Assembly (NCBI GenBank): GCA_000729835.1
Contig: JFHB01000019.1
Location: 124,001-188,000, forward strand
DNA length: 64,000 nt
From: Atkinsonella hypoxylon
Lineage: Eukaryota > Ascomycota > Sordariomycetes > Hypocreales > Clavicipitaceae
Direction of reading: 5' to 3'
Position 1 is the first letter of the stretch; the number at the start of each line of letters is the position of its first letter. The translations under genes were made by a program, and so were the position numbers. Under the pieces are notes generated by a model, which was given only the letters and a program-made list of their open reading frames with translations, was not told where the DNA came from and made no database searches. Shown here one piece after another: positions 34,905-46,288 of this stretch.

Positions 34905-35537
34905 ATGAGCAGAGCACTTTTCCGCTCCGTGCTGGAACTCCGCGCACCTACTTCGACCGCCCGTCTCGCTCTCGCTCCTGCATTCGCCCTTCCCATCCAC
35001 GCTCGCCGCGCCTTCAACACCACCACCCCCATCATCGAGCCAGTGCAGCAGCCCCATGTGAAGAATGCCCCCAACCCGACCTCCGCCCAGGCCCGACCTC
35101 TCGCCTTCAAGAAGAGCCACCCCTCCGCGCCGCCCACCCCCGTCCAAGACTCCGTCAAGAACCTTTTACCCTTCCTAGTCGCCCAACCAGGCCACTACAT
35201 CACCGTCCACATCCACGGATTCCCCTACCTCGTGCAAGAAGGCGACCAGATCCGCCTGCCTTTCCGCATGCCGGGCGTGCTCCCCGGCGACGTGCTGCGC
35301 CTGAACCGAGCCAGTGTCATCGGCAGCCGCGACTACACCATGAAGGGAGCGCCGCATATCGACGAGCGGGTCTTCGAGTGCCGCGCCACGGTCCTTGGCG
35401 TGGAATCAGAGCCCATGCGGATCAAGATCAAGAAGAAGAGGAGGCAGCGACGGAGCAGAAAGGCTAAGAGCAAGCATCGGTATACCATTCTACGGATATC
35501 TGAACTAAATATTAAGAATCTGGAGGATGTGGAATAA
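34905..35537 (+). CDS. MRPL49: Mitochondrial large-subunit ribosomal protein bL21m
   Basis: Structural protein of the mitochondrial 54S subunit. A single exon encodes 210 aa. The first ~35 residues (MSRALFRSVLELRAPTSTARLALAPAF...) are a mitochondrial presequence. The bL21 fold is seen from about residue 90: FLVAQPGHYITVHIHGFPYLVQEGDQIRLP, then PGVLPGDVLRLNRASVIGSRDYTMKGAPHIDERVFECRATVLG (spread over two strands), and a very basic KIKKKRRQRRSRKAKSKHRY stretch that matches the KxRRRK signature near the C-terminus of L21 proteins. The ATG at 34905 starts the presequence. It is divergently paired with NSA2, so a cytosolic assembly factor and a mitochondrial ribosomal protein share one promoter. 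Confidence 0.93.
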   Translation: MSRALFRSVLELRAPTSTARLALAPAFALPIHARRAFNTTTPIIEPVQQPHVKNAPNPTSAQARPLAFKKSHPSAPPTPVQDSVKNLLPFLVAQPGHYITVHIHGFPYLVQEGDQIRLPFRMPGVLPGDVLRLNRASVIGSRDYTMKGAPHIDERVFECRATVLGVESEPMRIKIKKKRRQRRSRKAKSKHRYTILRISELNIKNLEDVE

Positions 35538-36295
35538 AAATTTCAGCGGTTCGGACGGACGAATTCGTAAACGGGTAAGCTTGGCAAAGGGAGCAACGAG
35601 AAAGCCTCCGTTTTTGCAAAGATACTCGGGGACAAAGAATGGCCATGATTGTAAATAAGTGCCGCGTGGAGTCAGTCGTACCTCGGAATGTGTATCATAT
35701 CGGCGTCAAGATCTCTGTACGATAAATAGAAAGACGATGCAGACTTCTGCAACCCATCGTCAAGTAAAAACCCTTTCCATGCCCTACACTCTCTCTTTGC
35801 AATTACTTGTACATTGCCAATTGAAGACATCTCCGAAACGAGAGGTGTTCGAGGCAATGCAATGTTCCAGCTGAGCCAGTACTATCACAATACTGCATCG
35901 CAAGTCGTTGCAAGGGGCGCTAAACAAAAGTTGCCATTCCGAAAAAAATGTAATATGCCCATGCTTGAACGCTAGTTTTATGCTAGAAAGAAGATAGTAA
36001 AACTCCAAGACCAAGCATTCTGCGAACCGATACCTCTCATTCCCAGAATTCACAATAAAGTAGTATAGTACAATGAAGGACAAGAATAGTAGGATAAAAC
36101 TCCCCAGACACCTGCGCCCATCATGCCGGCCGCCAAACTAAGTATATCCCGTATATTTGGCAGAAAATGAAAAAAAAAAAAAAAAAGACCGATCCAATTC
36201 CGGTTCTTGTATTCAACAGCGCTATGCATGTACCAGCTCAGTCTCCAAAAGCCTTCCTTCTTTTTGTTCGGTTCACATCATCCTGTTATGCAAGC
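35538..36295. other. Convergent intergenic region
   Basis: It holds the 3' ends of bL21m and MPS1. An A run of about 18 lies at 36168-36186. No gene recognised. Confidence 0.4.
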
Positions 36296-38962
36296 TCAGA
36301 TACGTCCAGCCATGGCTTTCCGTATACTTGTCCAGTACGCTTGCGGCCAGACGCTAGCGCTTTCGGCCTCAGTGGGCATTTTCTCCCGACACCTAGTGAC
36401 GACGCTCTGGATAATTCTGCCGAGAAGGTCCTCGTCGATGGGGAGAGCCTTCTCATTGAATTCAGCGGGATACAAGAATGGATCTGTGACGTGGAGCAAC
36501 TCTTCGCAAGTAGGCCGCATGTGAAGGTCTCTATTGAGGCAGCGCTTCATTGTTCGAATAAGCGAGGACGGGACCGGGACACCTCCCACAGCTCGGGACG
36601 GGAAGTCGATCGTGTGATCCCAGTTGATGATGGCTTGACATCGAGCCATTTGGTTGGCAATATGTCCAAAGGGTGGGAGTCCGTAAACCATCTGGTAGAG
36701 GATGCAGCCAAGAGACCAGATATCACTAGGCTTGCCGAGCTTCACAAGCTTAGGGCGGCCGGGCATACGTCCTCCACGAGGATTGTTGGCATCCATCAAC
36801 GACTCAGGGGACATATAGCTGGGAGTGCCGACTTGCGTTTCGCGATGAACGTTGACAGTTTCATCGGTTTGAATAGCATTGGCAATACCGAAATCGATTA
36901 GCTTCAAGCGACCCTGAACCAGTACGAAATTGGCCGGTTTCAAATCCGAGTGAACAACGTCGTACTGATGTACTGACTGCAAGCACTCCAGCATTTCTTT
37001 CCAGTAAAACCGAACAAATGCAGAATCGAACTTGGCCGATTCCGGATTTTGCCGCGAAGTCAGCAATTTGTTCAAGTCGAGCTCCCCCATCTCCATAAGC
37101 TGTGATAGCATGTTAGCTTATCATGGTATCGTGAGTCGTGGGGACCAAACCAAACTTACCAAAGTAAGAACCTGCTTTTCCGAGTTCATCTCGTGATCAT
37201 ACAAATTGATGACCCGGTCCACACCCTTGAGCTTCGCCAGAAGGTCTATCTCCCCTCTGTAGCCTCTGATAGTACCCTCGTCGGCATTTTCCAAAGCCAC
37301 TCGCTTCAGAGCAAACATCTTTCCATTCTCAGCAGTGACACGATATACCTTGGCACTACCGCCTCTACCAAGGCATTCCAGTCTAGTGTAGCATTTCCCA
37401 TTTACTCGGAGAACATTTCGCCGCTGCTTGGCCTGGGTGGTCGTGGCCGCTCCGGCCGAGGACGTAGCGGCATCCAGAACAGACATCTTCGGAGGCGGAG
37501 GTGGAGCCGCACGGTGAGGCGTGTGGTTGGCAATGGAAGCGAGAGGCTTTCGTTCTGGTGATGCAGGCTTGGCGCTACCAAGATCCACGCTGAAAGGCCG
37601 GACAACGGGTTTGTCCTGCTCCATTGCAGGCTTGGTCGGTCTTTTGAAGATAATGGGGTACTCGTTCTCTTGATCATGTGCTGAGGGTATCTCGATTCGT
37701 TTGGGGAGCATTTCTTCCGGCACCGTGATGTGATCATCACGTCGAGCCTCAAGCTGCACGCCGCGAGATGAGCGTCGAGAGGCGCCCAGATCAGCGATTT
37801 CCACGGCCGGAGCTGGTCTCCCATTGCCAGCCCTCGAGGCAGTGCCGCTAACTGGACTTCCCGAGTTGAAATGGTTGGCTCCGTGGTAAATTGACGATTC
37901 CGGAACTTCGTCGGCAGGATGCTGTTCTACCTCTTGGTGAGGTGCGGCCGATTCCCCCTCCACATTAACATCGCCTCCTTCCTCGCTCTGTCGCCGCCTG
38001 CCTCTTCGCGCGGGTCCACTCAGGAAACTTCCAGAGAGCTTACCAACACGCTTGATACGCATTGAGCTTTGCAGGTTCAAGTCTTCGGGACGACTGCGTG
38101 TCGAGGGATAGCGGGAGGCACTACCTTGGCTGCTGGAGTTGCGCACAGCACTCTCGGGTGCTTCCGACTGATCATACTCGGCCTCCAAGTGAGACCGATC
38201 TGCTATAGAACGGTCCAGGTTTGATCGACCTGACGAGTGGCCCGAGGAACCAACGCGATTCCGACTGGCTGATGATCCCGTCACGATTCTCACAACTCTT
38301 TCCCCATGAGATGGTGTGTTGATGTCCTGCCGTTGCTCCGGCTGCGGTTGGGGTTCCTGTTCAGCCGATTTCTCGTGGTTTGCAGTTCGGCTAGCGGGAG
38401 GTGCTGAGGCCCGTTGTGCGATGGCACGAGATGTTGATGTCGAGCGTCTTGTTCCTGGACCCAACTGGCTGAGGCTGTTATGCGGATTGCCGCCTAGACG
38501 TACCACTCGCTTCCTAACGGGGCTCGTCTCCTGATTCTGACTTGTATTGGGGGCTTTTTTACCTCTATCGTCGGCCGATTGCGCGCTCCCTGATCGTAAA
38601 TGTCGTCGATCCTGGGGCGCAGCGCCCGTAGCTGCAGCGCCGTTATTCAATGCACCAGTTCGTCTTCGCGTTACTGGCGCTGAGGGTGCAGCTTTTTCAG
38701 CAGCGTCAGGCTCGCCATCCTGGAGCAAGGCCTTGGTCAGGGCTGACAGCTTCATCGGCACAGGAATCTCGTCCTCGGAGCTGTCGTCGCGGTACTGCTG
38801 TTGAAGTAGTGAATGGTTTGCTGCGGCGGCGGCGGCGGCGGCTGCCTGAGTCTCACTCCTGCTAACCATATTTCGTGACAGAGGGCGTCGCAGAGCCTGG
38901 CGTTGTGAGGTTCTCCGGACCGGATCGGCCATAGCCATCGGTGTGGGCGACGCAGTCGCCAT
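36296..38962 (-). CDS. MPS1: Mps1/TTK dual-specificity kinase, spindle assembly checkpoint
   Basis: Mps1 phosphorylates Knl1/Spc105 MELT repeats to start the spindle checkpoint and, in yeast, acts in spindle pole body duplication. Two exons, 38962-37160 and 37099-36296, join at QVLTL-LMEMGELDL to give 868 aa. The first ~520 residues are disordered, rich in Ser, Arg, Pro and Ala, with a short poly-Ala run. The kinase domain starts near 528 (LECLGRGGSAKVYRV, catalytic Lys in FALKRV), with the Mps1-typical catalytic loop VVHSDLKPANFVLV, activation segment start LIDFGIANAI and GTPSYMSPESL. HSDLKPAN instead of HRDLK is characteristic of this family. A C-terminal tail of about 60 residues follows. 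Head-to-head with PER1. Confidence 0.95.
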
Positions 38963-39869
38963 TTAGAACGCGTCGTTGATGTATACACGCGAAAATGTAA
39001 TGACAATTGCCAAGTAATGGGGGAAAAAATGAATGTTCATGGGATACGGGTCAAAAGATCAGTATGAAGTTAAAGTTGCTCGGCCGAGGCGACGGAAAAA
39101 AAAATTGTTTTTTTTTTTTTTTTTTTTTTCCCTGTTGCCGATGGCTTCCAATGTCGGTGCACCTGAATATCATCAAGGGCAGGAGGGCGGGCGAAAGCAG
39201 CTGTTGTAGATTATTTTGGCGGATCAACAGGACAGCCAATAGGAGTGCAGTTGGTTGCTCTGGGCAACATCGGGTTTGGGCGGGGCCTAGCATAATACAA
39301 TAGGCAACCGGGTCCTGGAGAGCGTCAAAGGTTGGAATGGTCTCAGTGCATAAATTACCGTTCATGCAGATTGACCGTTTGTCATGACTCGGAGCATTAC
39401 AAAAATCATGCTATCCTGGGATTTTTAGCTTGGCCCCTGCACGTCAGGGCATATCATCAAGGGTAAATTTATTGAGGCGTGCACATGGCGTCGGCTCATC
39501 CACGAACAATGAAATGAATTGGGTATCACACGAACTCACACGAACTCACACGAACTCGCACGCCGGTCGCATGGCAAAATCCGAGCTTGCGTAAAATACA
39601 AGGAGAATAAGGGTCTTCGTTTGAGCACTTCCCGATTGCCCGTTACCCGCCCCTCCGTGCCTCCCAACCAACTCCTGGTTCCGCATGGCCCGCCCCTCGT
39701 CCCGCCTCGACAGAACTTCCAGGGATCAGCCTCGTTGCTTGACGTGACAAGCTGATCTTTCGACATCCAGCTCCGCCCTCCAGCTCTTCCCGCCCCGGCT
39801 GCGCTGCCACTTCCACCAGCGCAGCGTAGACATTTCCCTTACCCCGTATCGGCCATAATCCCGTCCTGC
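38963..39869. promoter_or_regulatory. Divergent intergenic region MPS1/PER1
   Basis: It contains a run of 9 A followed by TTG and about 22 T (39099-39130), which can fold back on itself, and a 10-bp direct repeat CACACGAACT in three copies at 39527-39556. No other gene seen. Confidence 0.45.
39527..39556. repeat. 10-bp tandem repeat CACACGAACT, three copies
   Basis: Three exact adjacent copies, followed by a partial fourth (CGCACG). It is located 314 bp upstream of the PER1 start. Confidence 0.9.
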
Positions 39870-41113
39870 ATGCGTTCATCGTGTCATTGCAAGGGGCGGG
39901 CCTGGGGTGTCGTGCTCACCCTGAGCCTCCTCTTGGTGCTGTTCTGCGGCGCAGCCCGAGCTTCCGTCGGAGACCGCTTGCCTGAATTTCGAGAATGCCT
40001 CGAGGCAAGTACCTTTGCTGTGGCATCATGATTGTGCCTAGCGACTGACCTCATCGCAGATATGCAGGACGGAGAACTGCGGTCCTGGCAAGGCGCGTAC
40101 CCCAATTCGTGAGTCGCCTCTTATCCTCCCCCCTCTCCATCAGATACGCACTTGATCCCCAGCCTTCATGAAAGACGAGACGTCAAACTCGTACACTAGA
40201 TTCTGAATGTCCCTTCTTTCTCCATGAAGCTCTCTTGCGACGTCTCCTGCTTTGGAATTGCGCCTCCGAATGCGACTACACATGTCAACACATCATCACG
40301 TCGCAACGTATAAAGTCGCGCCAGCCAGTCGTTCAATTTCACGGCAAATGGCCATTCTACCGCTTCCTCGGCATGCAGGAGCCCTTCAGCGTGCTCTTCT
40401 CGCTCGGCAACCTCTACGCTCACTACGACGGGCTCCAGAAGATCCGCGCCCGCATCCCGCTCAACTACACCCTGCGACCCTTCTACCTTGTCCTCGCCCA
40501 CGTCGGTATCGCCAGCTGGGTCTTCAGCGCCATCTTCCACACTCGCGACTTCCAAGTCACCGAGGAGCTGGACTACTTTGCCGCTGGCGCCAACGTCCTC
40601 TATGGAATGTACTACACCCCCGTCCGCATTTTCAGACTCGATCGGCCGACTCCTCGACGCAGAAGTGTGCTCCGGGCATGGACCGTCTTGTGCATTCTGC
40701 TCTATGCATGCCACGTAGCGTATCTGAAGGGCGTGAGGTGGGATTACACGTATAACATGGTGGCCAATATCGTCGTTGGCATAGTGCAGAACATCCTGTG
40801 GACCTGGTTCAGTGTAACGAGCTACCGAAAGTCCGGCAGTCTGTGGTCCATCGTGCCCGGCGCGGTCGTAGCATGGGTCATGGTTGCCATGAGCATGGAG
40901 TTATTCGACTTTCCACCCTGGCTGGGCTGCATTGATGCCCATAGTCTGTGGCATCTCATGACTATTGGCCCAACGGTGTTGATGTACAAGTGAGTTTAGG
41001 CTCTTCCCTTGCCATAAACATCCTTACTTGATCTGACTTTTTATTCTTCGCCCAGTTTCTTGTTGAAAGATGTTCAAAGCGACATTGCTGGTACGGGGAA
41101 ATATAAATCATAA
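39870..41113 (+). CDS. PER1: Per1/PGAP3 family GPI-anchor lipid-remodelling protein
   Basis: Per1 is a multi-pass ER membrane protein of the CREST superfamily that removes the sn-2 fatty acid from GPI anchors. Four exons: 39870-40004, 40060-40108, 40230-40989 and 41056-41113; 333 aa. The first intron has a GC donor (GAG|GCAAGT) with a normal CAG acceptor. Seen: signal peptide (VVLTLSLLLVLFCGAARA), Cys-rich lumenal part (ECLEICRTENCG, WNCASECDYTCQHI), the conserved QFHGKWPFYRFLGMQEPFSV, several membrane spans, and two histidines near HTRDF and DAHSLWHLMTIGPT that are typical of the catalytic CREST core. Exon joins restore RECLEICRTENC, TPIPLLRRLLLW and LMYNFLLKD. Confidence 0.93.
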
Positions 41114-41874
41114 CATGGCGTAGCGGACTCGAGTGACTTCACAATCATGGCGTGTGGAATATTTCGAATCCAGCTTCAGGGGCAGATAACACCCAATCAG
41201 AGTGTGGTAACGAGAGCCACGATATTCATTACCTACAAAGACCCATGTGGTTCGAGAATCGGTTTAGCCACAGGAGATTTATCAAAAATATGCTTTCCAG
41301 TCGGTGTGCAAGGCACAATTGAGTGGTCGAACCTGCGACAAAGTATGACCAGTCAGAATAATGCATTAATAGCATCACAGAACGAAACCGAAAATCAGAT
41401 AAAAGTCATTGTAGCTTATGCGAACCACGTATTATGATGAATCAAAGAACTTAAGAGCATATATCCATACAGGAAAGCAGTCGCCAAGACTCCAAAGTCA
41501 ATGTGTGCTGAGCTCAGCCGATCCAAAGTTCGCACCCAACCCAAAGTAAACAGGAATCAGTCGCTCGTCCCGGCATCATGTCTATTTTTCCTCACAAGCA
41601 GCTCTCGTGATCATCATCATTTCGTAGAATGTAATCAAAGGGTATCATGTACGCTGATGCTTGACCGTGTCGGCAGACCTACATGAATGGTGTCACATCA
41701 TTTAATTGGTGTGTAAGCATCGTGCATACGAGACCGCAGGTATATTCCTGTTTCAAAACATCGTTTCAGAACGATGTAAGTTCTGATCATGATTCTTTTT
41801 CTTTTTTTACAGCAGTATAGAAAGGTCTCTTCAAAGTCACCCTGTCCCAATCGAGTGATTGTAGGCTAAAGGGA
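41114..41874. other. Convergent intergenic region
   Basis: It lies between the 3' ends of PER1 and the bHLH gene. No gene or clear repeat is recognised. Confidence 0.4.
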
Positions 41875-43251
41875 TCAGGTGCTGAGCAAGTCGCGAACCG
41901 AGAGGCCGCGGGCATTTGAGGTTACATTGGCACCTCGTCTATCGTTGTTTAGCATTAACAAGGCAGCAGTCGCCTCTTGATCCAGATCGGATTGTGGGTG
42001 CAGGGCAGGACTTGTAAGCGTTGAGCCTGACGCACTGCTCTGGGAAAATATGCCGTGGCGCAATGATCCAAATGCGGGTGAGGTTCCAGCCGAAGTGCTC
42101 GAGCTGTAGTGTCTTTGATCTGTCGAGGCCGATGAATATGACTGTTGGCGAAGGCGGACATCATCGGCTTGTAGGGTAGGTGAGACAGACGTCCGGTGGA
42201 AAAGGTCCGGCTGGCCGGTGAAGAGAGGCGATGCCGTATCAGAATCAGAAATCTCCACATCTCCGGAAGGGTCGTCTCTGGGGTCTGTGTGAAATGTGGG
42301 ATGGAAGTCCCGGATGGAGGGTAACGAGTTATGCGCTGCCTCGTCCCGGCTGTGTTCTTCGCCGCGCTGAGCCTTGAGCTTAGAAACACAGTTCTCAAGA
42401 TATCGGACATACTCAATTGAAGCCTGATAAGAGTAGTTGTGCTTGTTAGCAAACAAAATCGTACAAAGCTTCACTGACCTCCAGGAGTGGGTAAAACAAA
42501 ACTTGTTGAGTAACGAGATAATAGCTTCTCTTCCGTCGAGAAGGCTCTAAAATACAAAAATGGAAGCAAGGGGATCAACAACCGTGGAAATACGCACCTG
42601 TAGGATGGCGAGCTTATGCATTTCCCCCGTACAAGCAGGTATCATGCTCTTGAGGACGGCGAATTCGTCGTTCATTTTGCTGCGACGCCTCCTCTCGATG
42701 AGGCTGTGAGCAGTCTTCCGCGCAATCTTGCGTCCAGCTGCGCTTGTAGCGCTGGGCTGCTTTTTCTTGCCTGGCTGGGCTCCGCTAGTGTCGCTACTAG
42801 TGTTGCTCTTGGCCCTTGGCGTTCCACTCGATCCCTTAGCCCCAGCTCTGCCAGGGTCTTTAGTACATCTGGACTCGGTAGAGGCTTCCTGCGGTCCGGG
42901 TTTCATTTGAATGATTTTCCTGGATCTTGTAGGGGGTGGCGGAAGAGCAAAGGAAGAATTGTAATTAGCGTTATCTCTGGTGGCAGATGATCGGCGGCGT
43001 GATTTGACCGTTTCAGCTGCCTGCAACGGGTAAGCAGCTCGAGGAGAGGACAAAGCTAGCGGAGGTGGATAAGATGCCGTCGTAGAGGACGTGTAGTGCT
43101 TTGAATCGGCAGTTGAGATGTGCGATGCATCATGAATCGCAGGCGGGGGTAGTTCTAAGGCAAGGTGAATCGACGAGAGATGAAGTGCGCCGTCTTTGCC
43201 TTTAATGTCCGTGGATGAGCCGGGGGTTGGCGGAAGGACGGGTCGCGGCAT
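41875..43251 (-). CDS. bHLH transcription factor, DevR/Esc1-like
   Basis: DNA-binding regulator. Two exons, 43251-42598 and 42423-41875, join inside the bHLH at KLAILQ-ASIEYVRYLE to give 400 aa. The bHLH covers about residues 180-240: basic region KTAHSLIERRRRSKMNDEF with the E-box-reading Glu and Arg residues, helix 1 VLKSMIPA, a loop with CTGEMHKL and helix 2. The flanks are low-complexity Ser/Pro, with a basic cluster before the domain and a Ser-rich C-terminus. The motif order HSLIERRRRSKMN plus IPACTGEMHKLAILQ resembles Aspergillus DevR and S. pombe Esc1, which act in development; this assignment rests on remembered family likeness. The intron is long for this locus (174 nt). A long GC-poor upstream region suggests an extended leader or promoter. 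Confidence 0.88.
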
Positions 43252-46200
43252 GGCGCAGTCGCGTGAGCTCGAACCGCAAATGATTGATGCGAGGTCACGG
43301 GTAGGCAGGTCTGGACACGAGGATGGACAGGTGTGATGGAAAAGCCAAGCGATATGGGGATTGGTCCCGAGAGGTGACAGGTCTTGCCAGATGGAGGCTG
43401 CTTAATATCGGGCAAGTGCCGAGTCAGATGTTAGTCCAGGCGCTCTGCGTGGCAGCGCGAACTGTTTCAGGTGGCACAAGACACGAGGACGAGGATACAC
43501 GCAATGGTCCAAAGAGCAGCTTGTCGGCAGTATCTTTGATCTTGGTGGAAGAAGAACTCTGCAATTCGAGGTGTGTTTGCCTTGCTCACTTCTCCAATCG
43601 AGCTGGTAATCTTTCAACCTGCTTGATCTGATGCTGCTCGCCACACGGCTTCCGCTTGGGGCCTCTCGCCGACGAAGTCACGCCTTGGGAAGAAAAGTGC
43701 GGGATCAAGCTGCGTTGTGGGCAAGAATTAATTCTTGATCACGGCTGTTGGCCCGAGGTAGCAAAACGACTGGAACTGCGAGCCGGTTTCACGTGGCTGA
43801 AGGGGTCTCGTACATGTGTAAGTTGCGTATCTTTGTGGTCGGATCTCTGGTCCAGTCTAGCTCTTCAGGATGCCGTGAACTTGGATAACCTGTGTTTGCT
43901 CGGAGTAATGGAGTTGTTGGTGGAGGTCAACCAGCACCACCGTCGACAAGTACGACTGCTCGAGCAGCCTTCGCGAGAGTGGGGAAAGGCAAGAGAGAAA
44001 TGATGATGAGAGGGAGCTAGGGATGAGCGTAGACTTGGGCATGAGAAAGACGGCCAACGAAAGTCGCACTGGGGAGGCCAAAGAAGGCGATGATGTCGTT
44101 GCAATAACAAACAGTATTGAATTAGGGCCCAGGACTTCAGGACTTGGGAGAAGAAGATGAAGATGAATTTCTAAAGGATGAAAGGGTCATCAGCTAAGCG
44201 TACAGGACTGATCAAATAAAATAGAAACATCGGCAACCCCAGGAAAGGCATTAAAATTAAAGCTCAGCAGCGGAGCAAACAGTCGGTACCGAAATCTTTA
44301 GGCCCATTTCGTTTGCCCCAAGTCCTTGGTCGGTTGCCCGGCTCGATCATTCCCGCGGCCAAGGCGACACAAGGAAGGCCACACACAAGCATCAAATGCG
44401 CAAATGCCTGCATTTAGACTACCTTGAACGACGAGAAGGCCCCTCAAAGCGTTCGGTCGTCTCTCACGAGGTGTCCGTAGGCCATGTCAACTGACGGGGG
44501 AAATCATCCATGACGGCCATTGACCAAGCATCATCGAGAAAATAGTCGCGTGCTCTATGACCTAGGATATATGCACTGACCAATCAGATGGCTGCGTTGG
44601 CCCATGTGCCTTCCAAATCCATCGGGACGGGCGGGCCTGCGATGCCAGGATCTAAAAAGCTTCGATGCTTGCATGCCTGGATGCTGGTTGCCTACCTAGG
44701 TAGGCATGAGATGGTCAAATCACACTACGACTCCAAAGAGAGCAATGCGTAACTATTGCGCCCCCCGTCATGAAATCCGTCTCCTGCGCAGGGTACGGAG
44801 TACTCGGAGTGCAGTGAAGATTGTCCGTCCCATGCTCCCTCATTTTGCTGCAGAGGTCTGGCTGGTGGTGAACAGCGAGCACGTGCTCATCAATTAGCCA
44901 TGTACGGAGTAGTGAGACGGTAAGCAGGATGACAATGTAACCGGCCGACCGTACCCTTGATCATGAATCATGATCCATTCCGTTCCAAGCTCCAGCATGA
45001 GGGAGCACGGCAGCCATTAGACGTGCTGCAGGCTCTCCTGGCCGTTTGGCCCGGTGGCCGGTCGCTGAACGACCGCCTCGACCACCCAGGTTTGTACCCA
45101 GCCGTGCATCACAATCACAATTCACGATGGCGGGCAAATGTTGTGAGTGGATAGACGCAATGCAGTCCTGTGCGGCTGTTTCGATAACCGGCCTACTTAC
45201 GGGCGCTTGTGCTCCATACAATCATTGGTCCGCCTGGCACATCGGCGCCGCCCCGAGAAACTGCTGCATCATGATGCTGCCCGCCCAGTGTGAGGTTGGA
45301 TTTTTTTTTATGGAGAACATTGGAACCCTGGTGTACACACGAGACCCAAATATTCATCACAATCCTGCAGGCCCTTGCTGAGAGGTGGCAGCATGCGAAC
45401 TTGTGGGGGGGGGAAGCACATCATCGGAGTTGTAAACGACGATAAACGAACGGACAGCGGTTAATTTGCGTAGTTTGAAAAGCGATTTGAGATGTATTCC
45501 CAGTAGACTCTACTAAAGGGCAGGGGCGACACCAATGTAATATCACCGTGTCCGCAGGCTCAAAGTCGTATACGTGATTTCCGGAATCTCCACGAAATCC
45601 CTTCACCTTTCTTCCATTTCAAAACAAGGGATTTGTCCTGGACACTTGTCAAGTCTCACAAGAGGAAGCAAGCTTCCTGCGCAGGACAATATTTATAATT
45701 TATAAAAAATGGGTCGCAGATACATGAGGATAATTTTCCTGGTCTGGTTGCAGGGTGGCTACTACCTAGGCATTTAGAATTGAAAGTCGGATGTTGCTGC
45801 GATTGCCATCATCATGCATGGCGAGGAGGAGTTCGAGATCGTGAAGCGTGGCATCTCGACCATCAGCTGCATGTGAATAAGAATAATACTAAGCGCTACA
45901 TGGCAGCTGCATGCTCACGAGAATTTCACAGAAATCCAATGTCATAAATTTAGTATTCAAGTTCTTCCAGCACGCAGCTTCAGCACGCAGCTTCGGCATG
46001 CCGTCGCAATCCTGCTGTCAGGACCATCTGATGCACACATACCCTGCAAGACATCAATATCCAGTTACAACAACCCACCTATATGAAAGCATGTCGAGTC
46101 TGTAGATGACCCGAGGTTTTGAACCCGAATATGACTTGTCACCCATCCAAACTCGTTGAGTCCATGGAGAAACTTTTCAGCTTCATAGCTGCTTCCATAA

Positions 46201-46288
46201 GATAATGTCACTAATAAATTTTCCAAAAATAGTCTTTTCAATCAGAACGCCTTCGTGTAGCCAAATCCTTGGTATCTGCTAGGTCCAC
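43252..46288. other. 3.0 kb gene-poor region
   Basis: No gene recognised. The first ~900 bp upstream of the bHLH gene are probably a long promoter or leader. A TACCTAGGTAGG palindrome lies at 44692-44706, and TACGGAGTA-type motifs recur at 44792-44801 and 44903-44911. TGGATGGGTGAC on the minus strand near 46137-46148 recalls a 5S rRNA segment, but nothing else of a 5S gene is present. Confidence 0.45.

Noticed and set aside
46130..46160. Possible 5S rRNA gene or pseudogene (TGGATGGGTGAC on the minus strand)
   Set aside because: Only about 12 bases match; the rest of the 5S sequence is absent.
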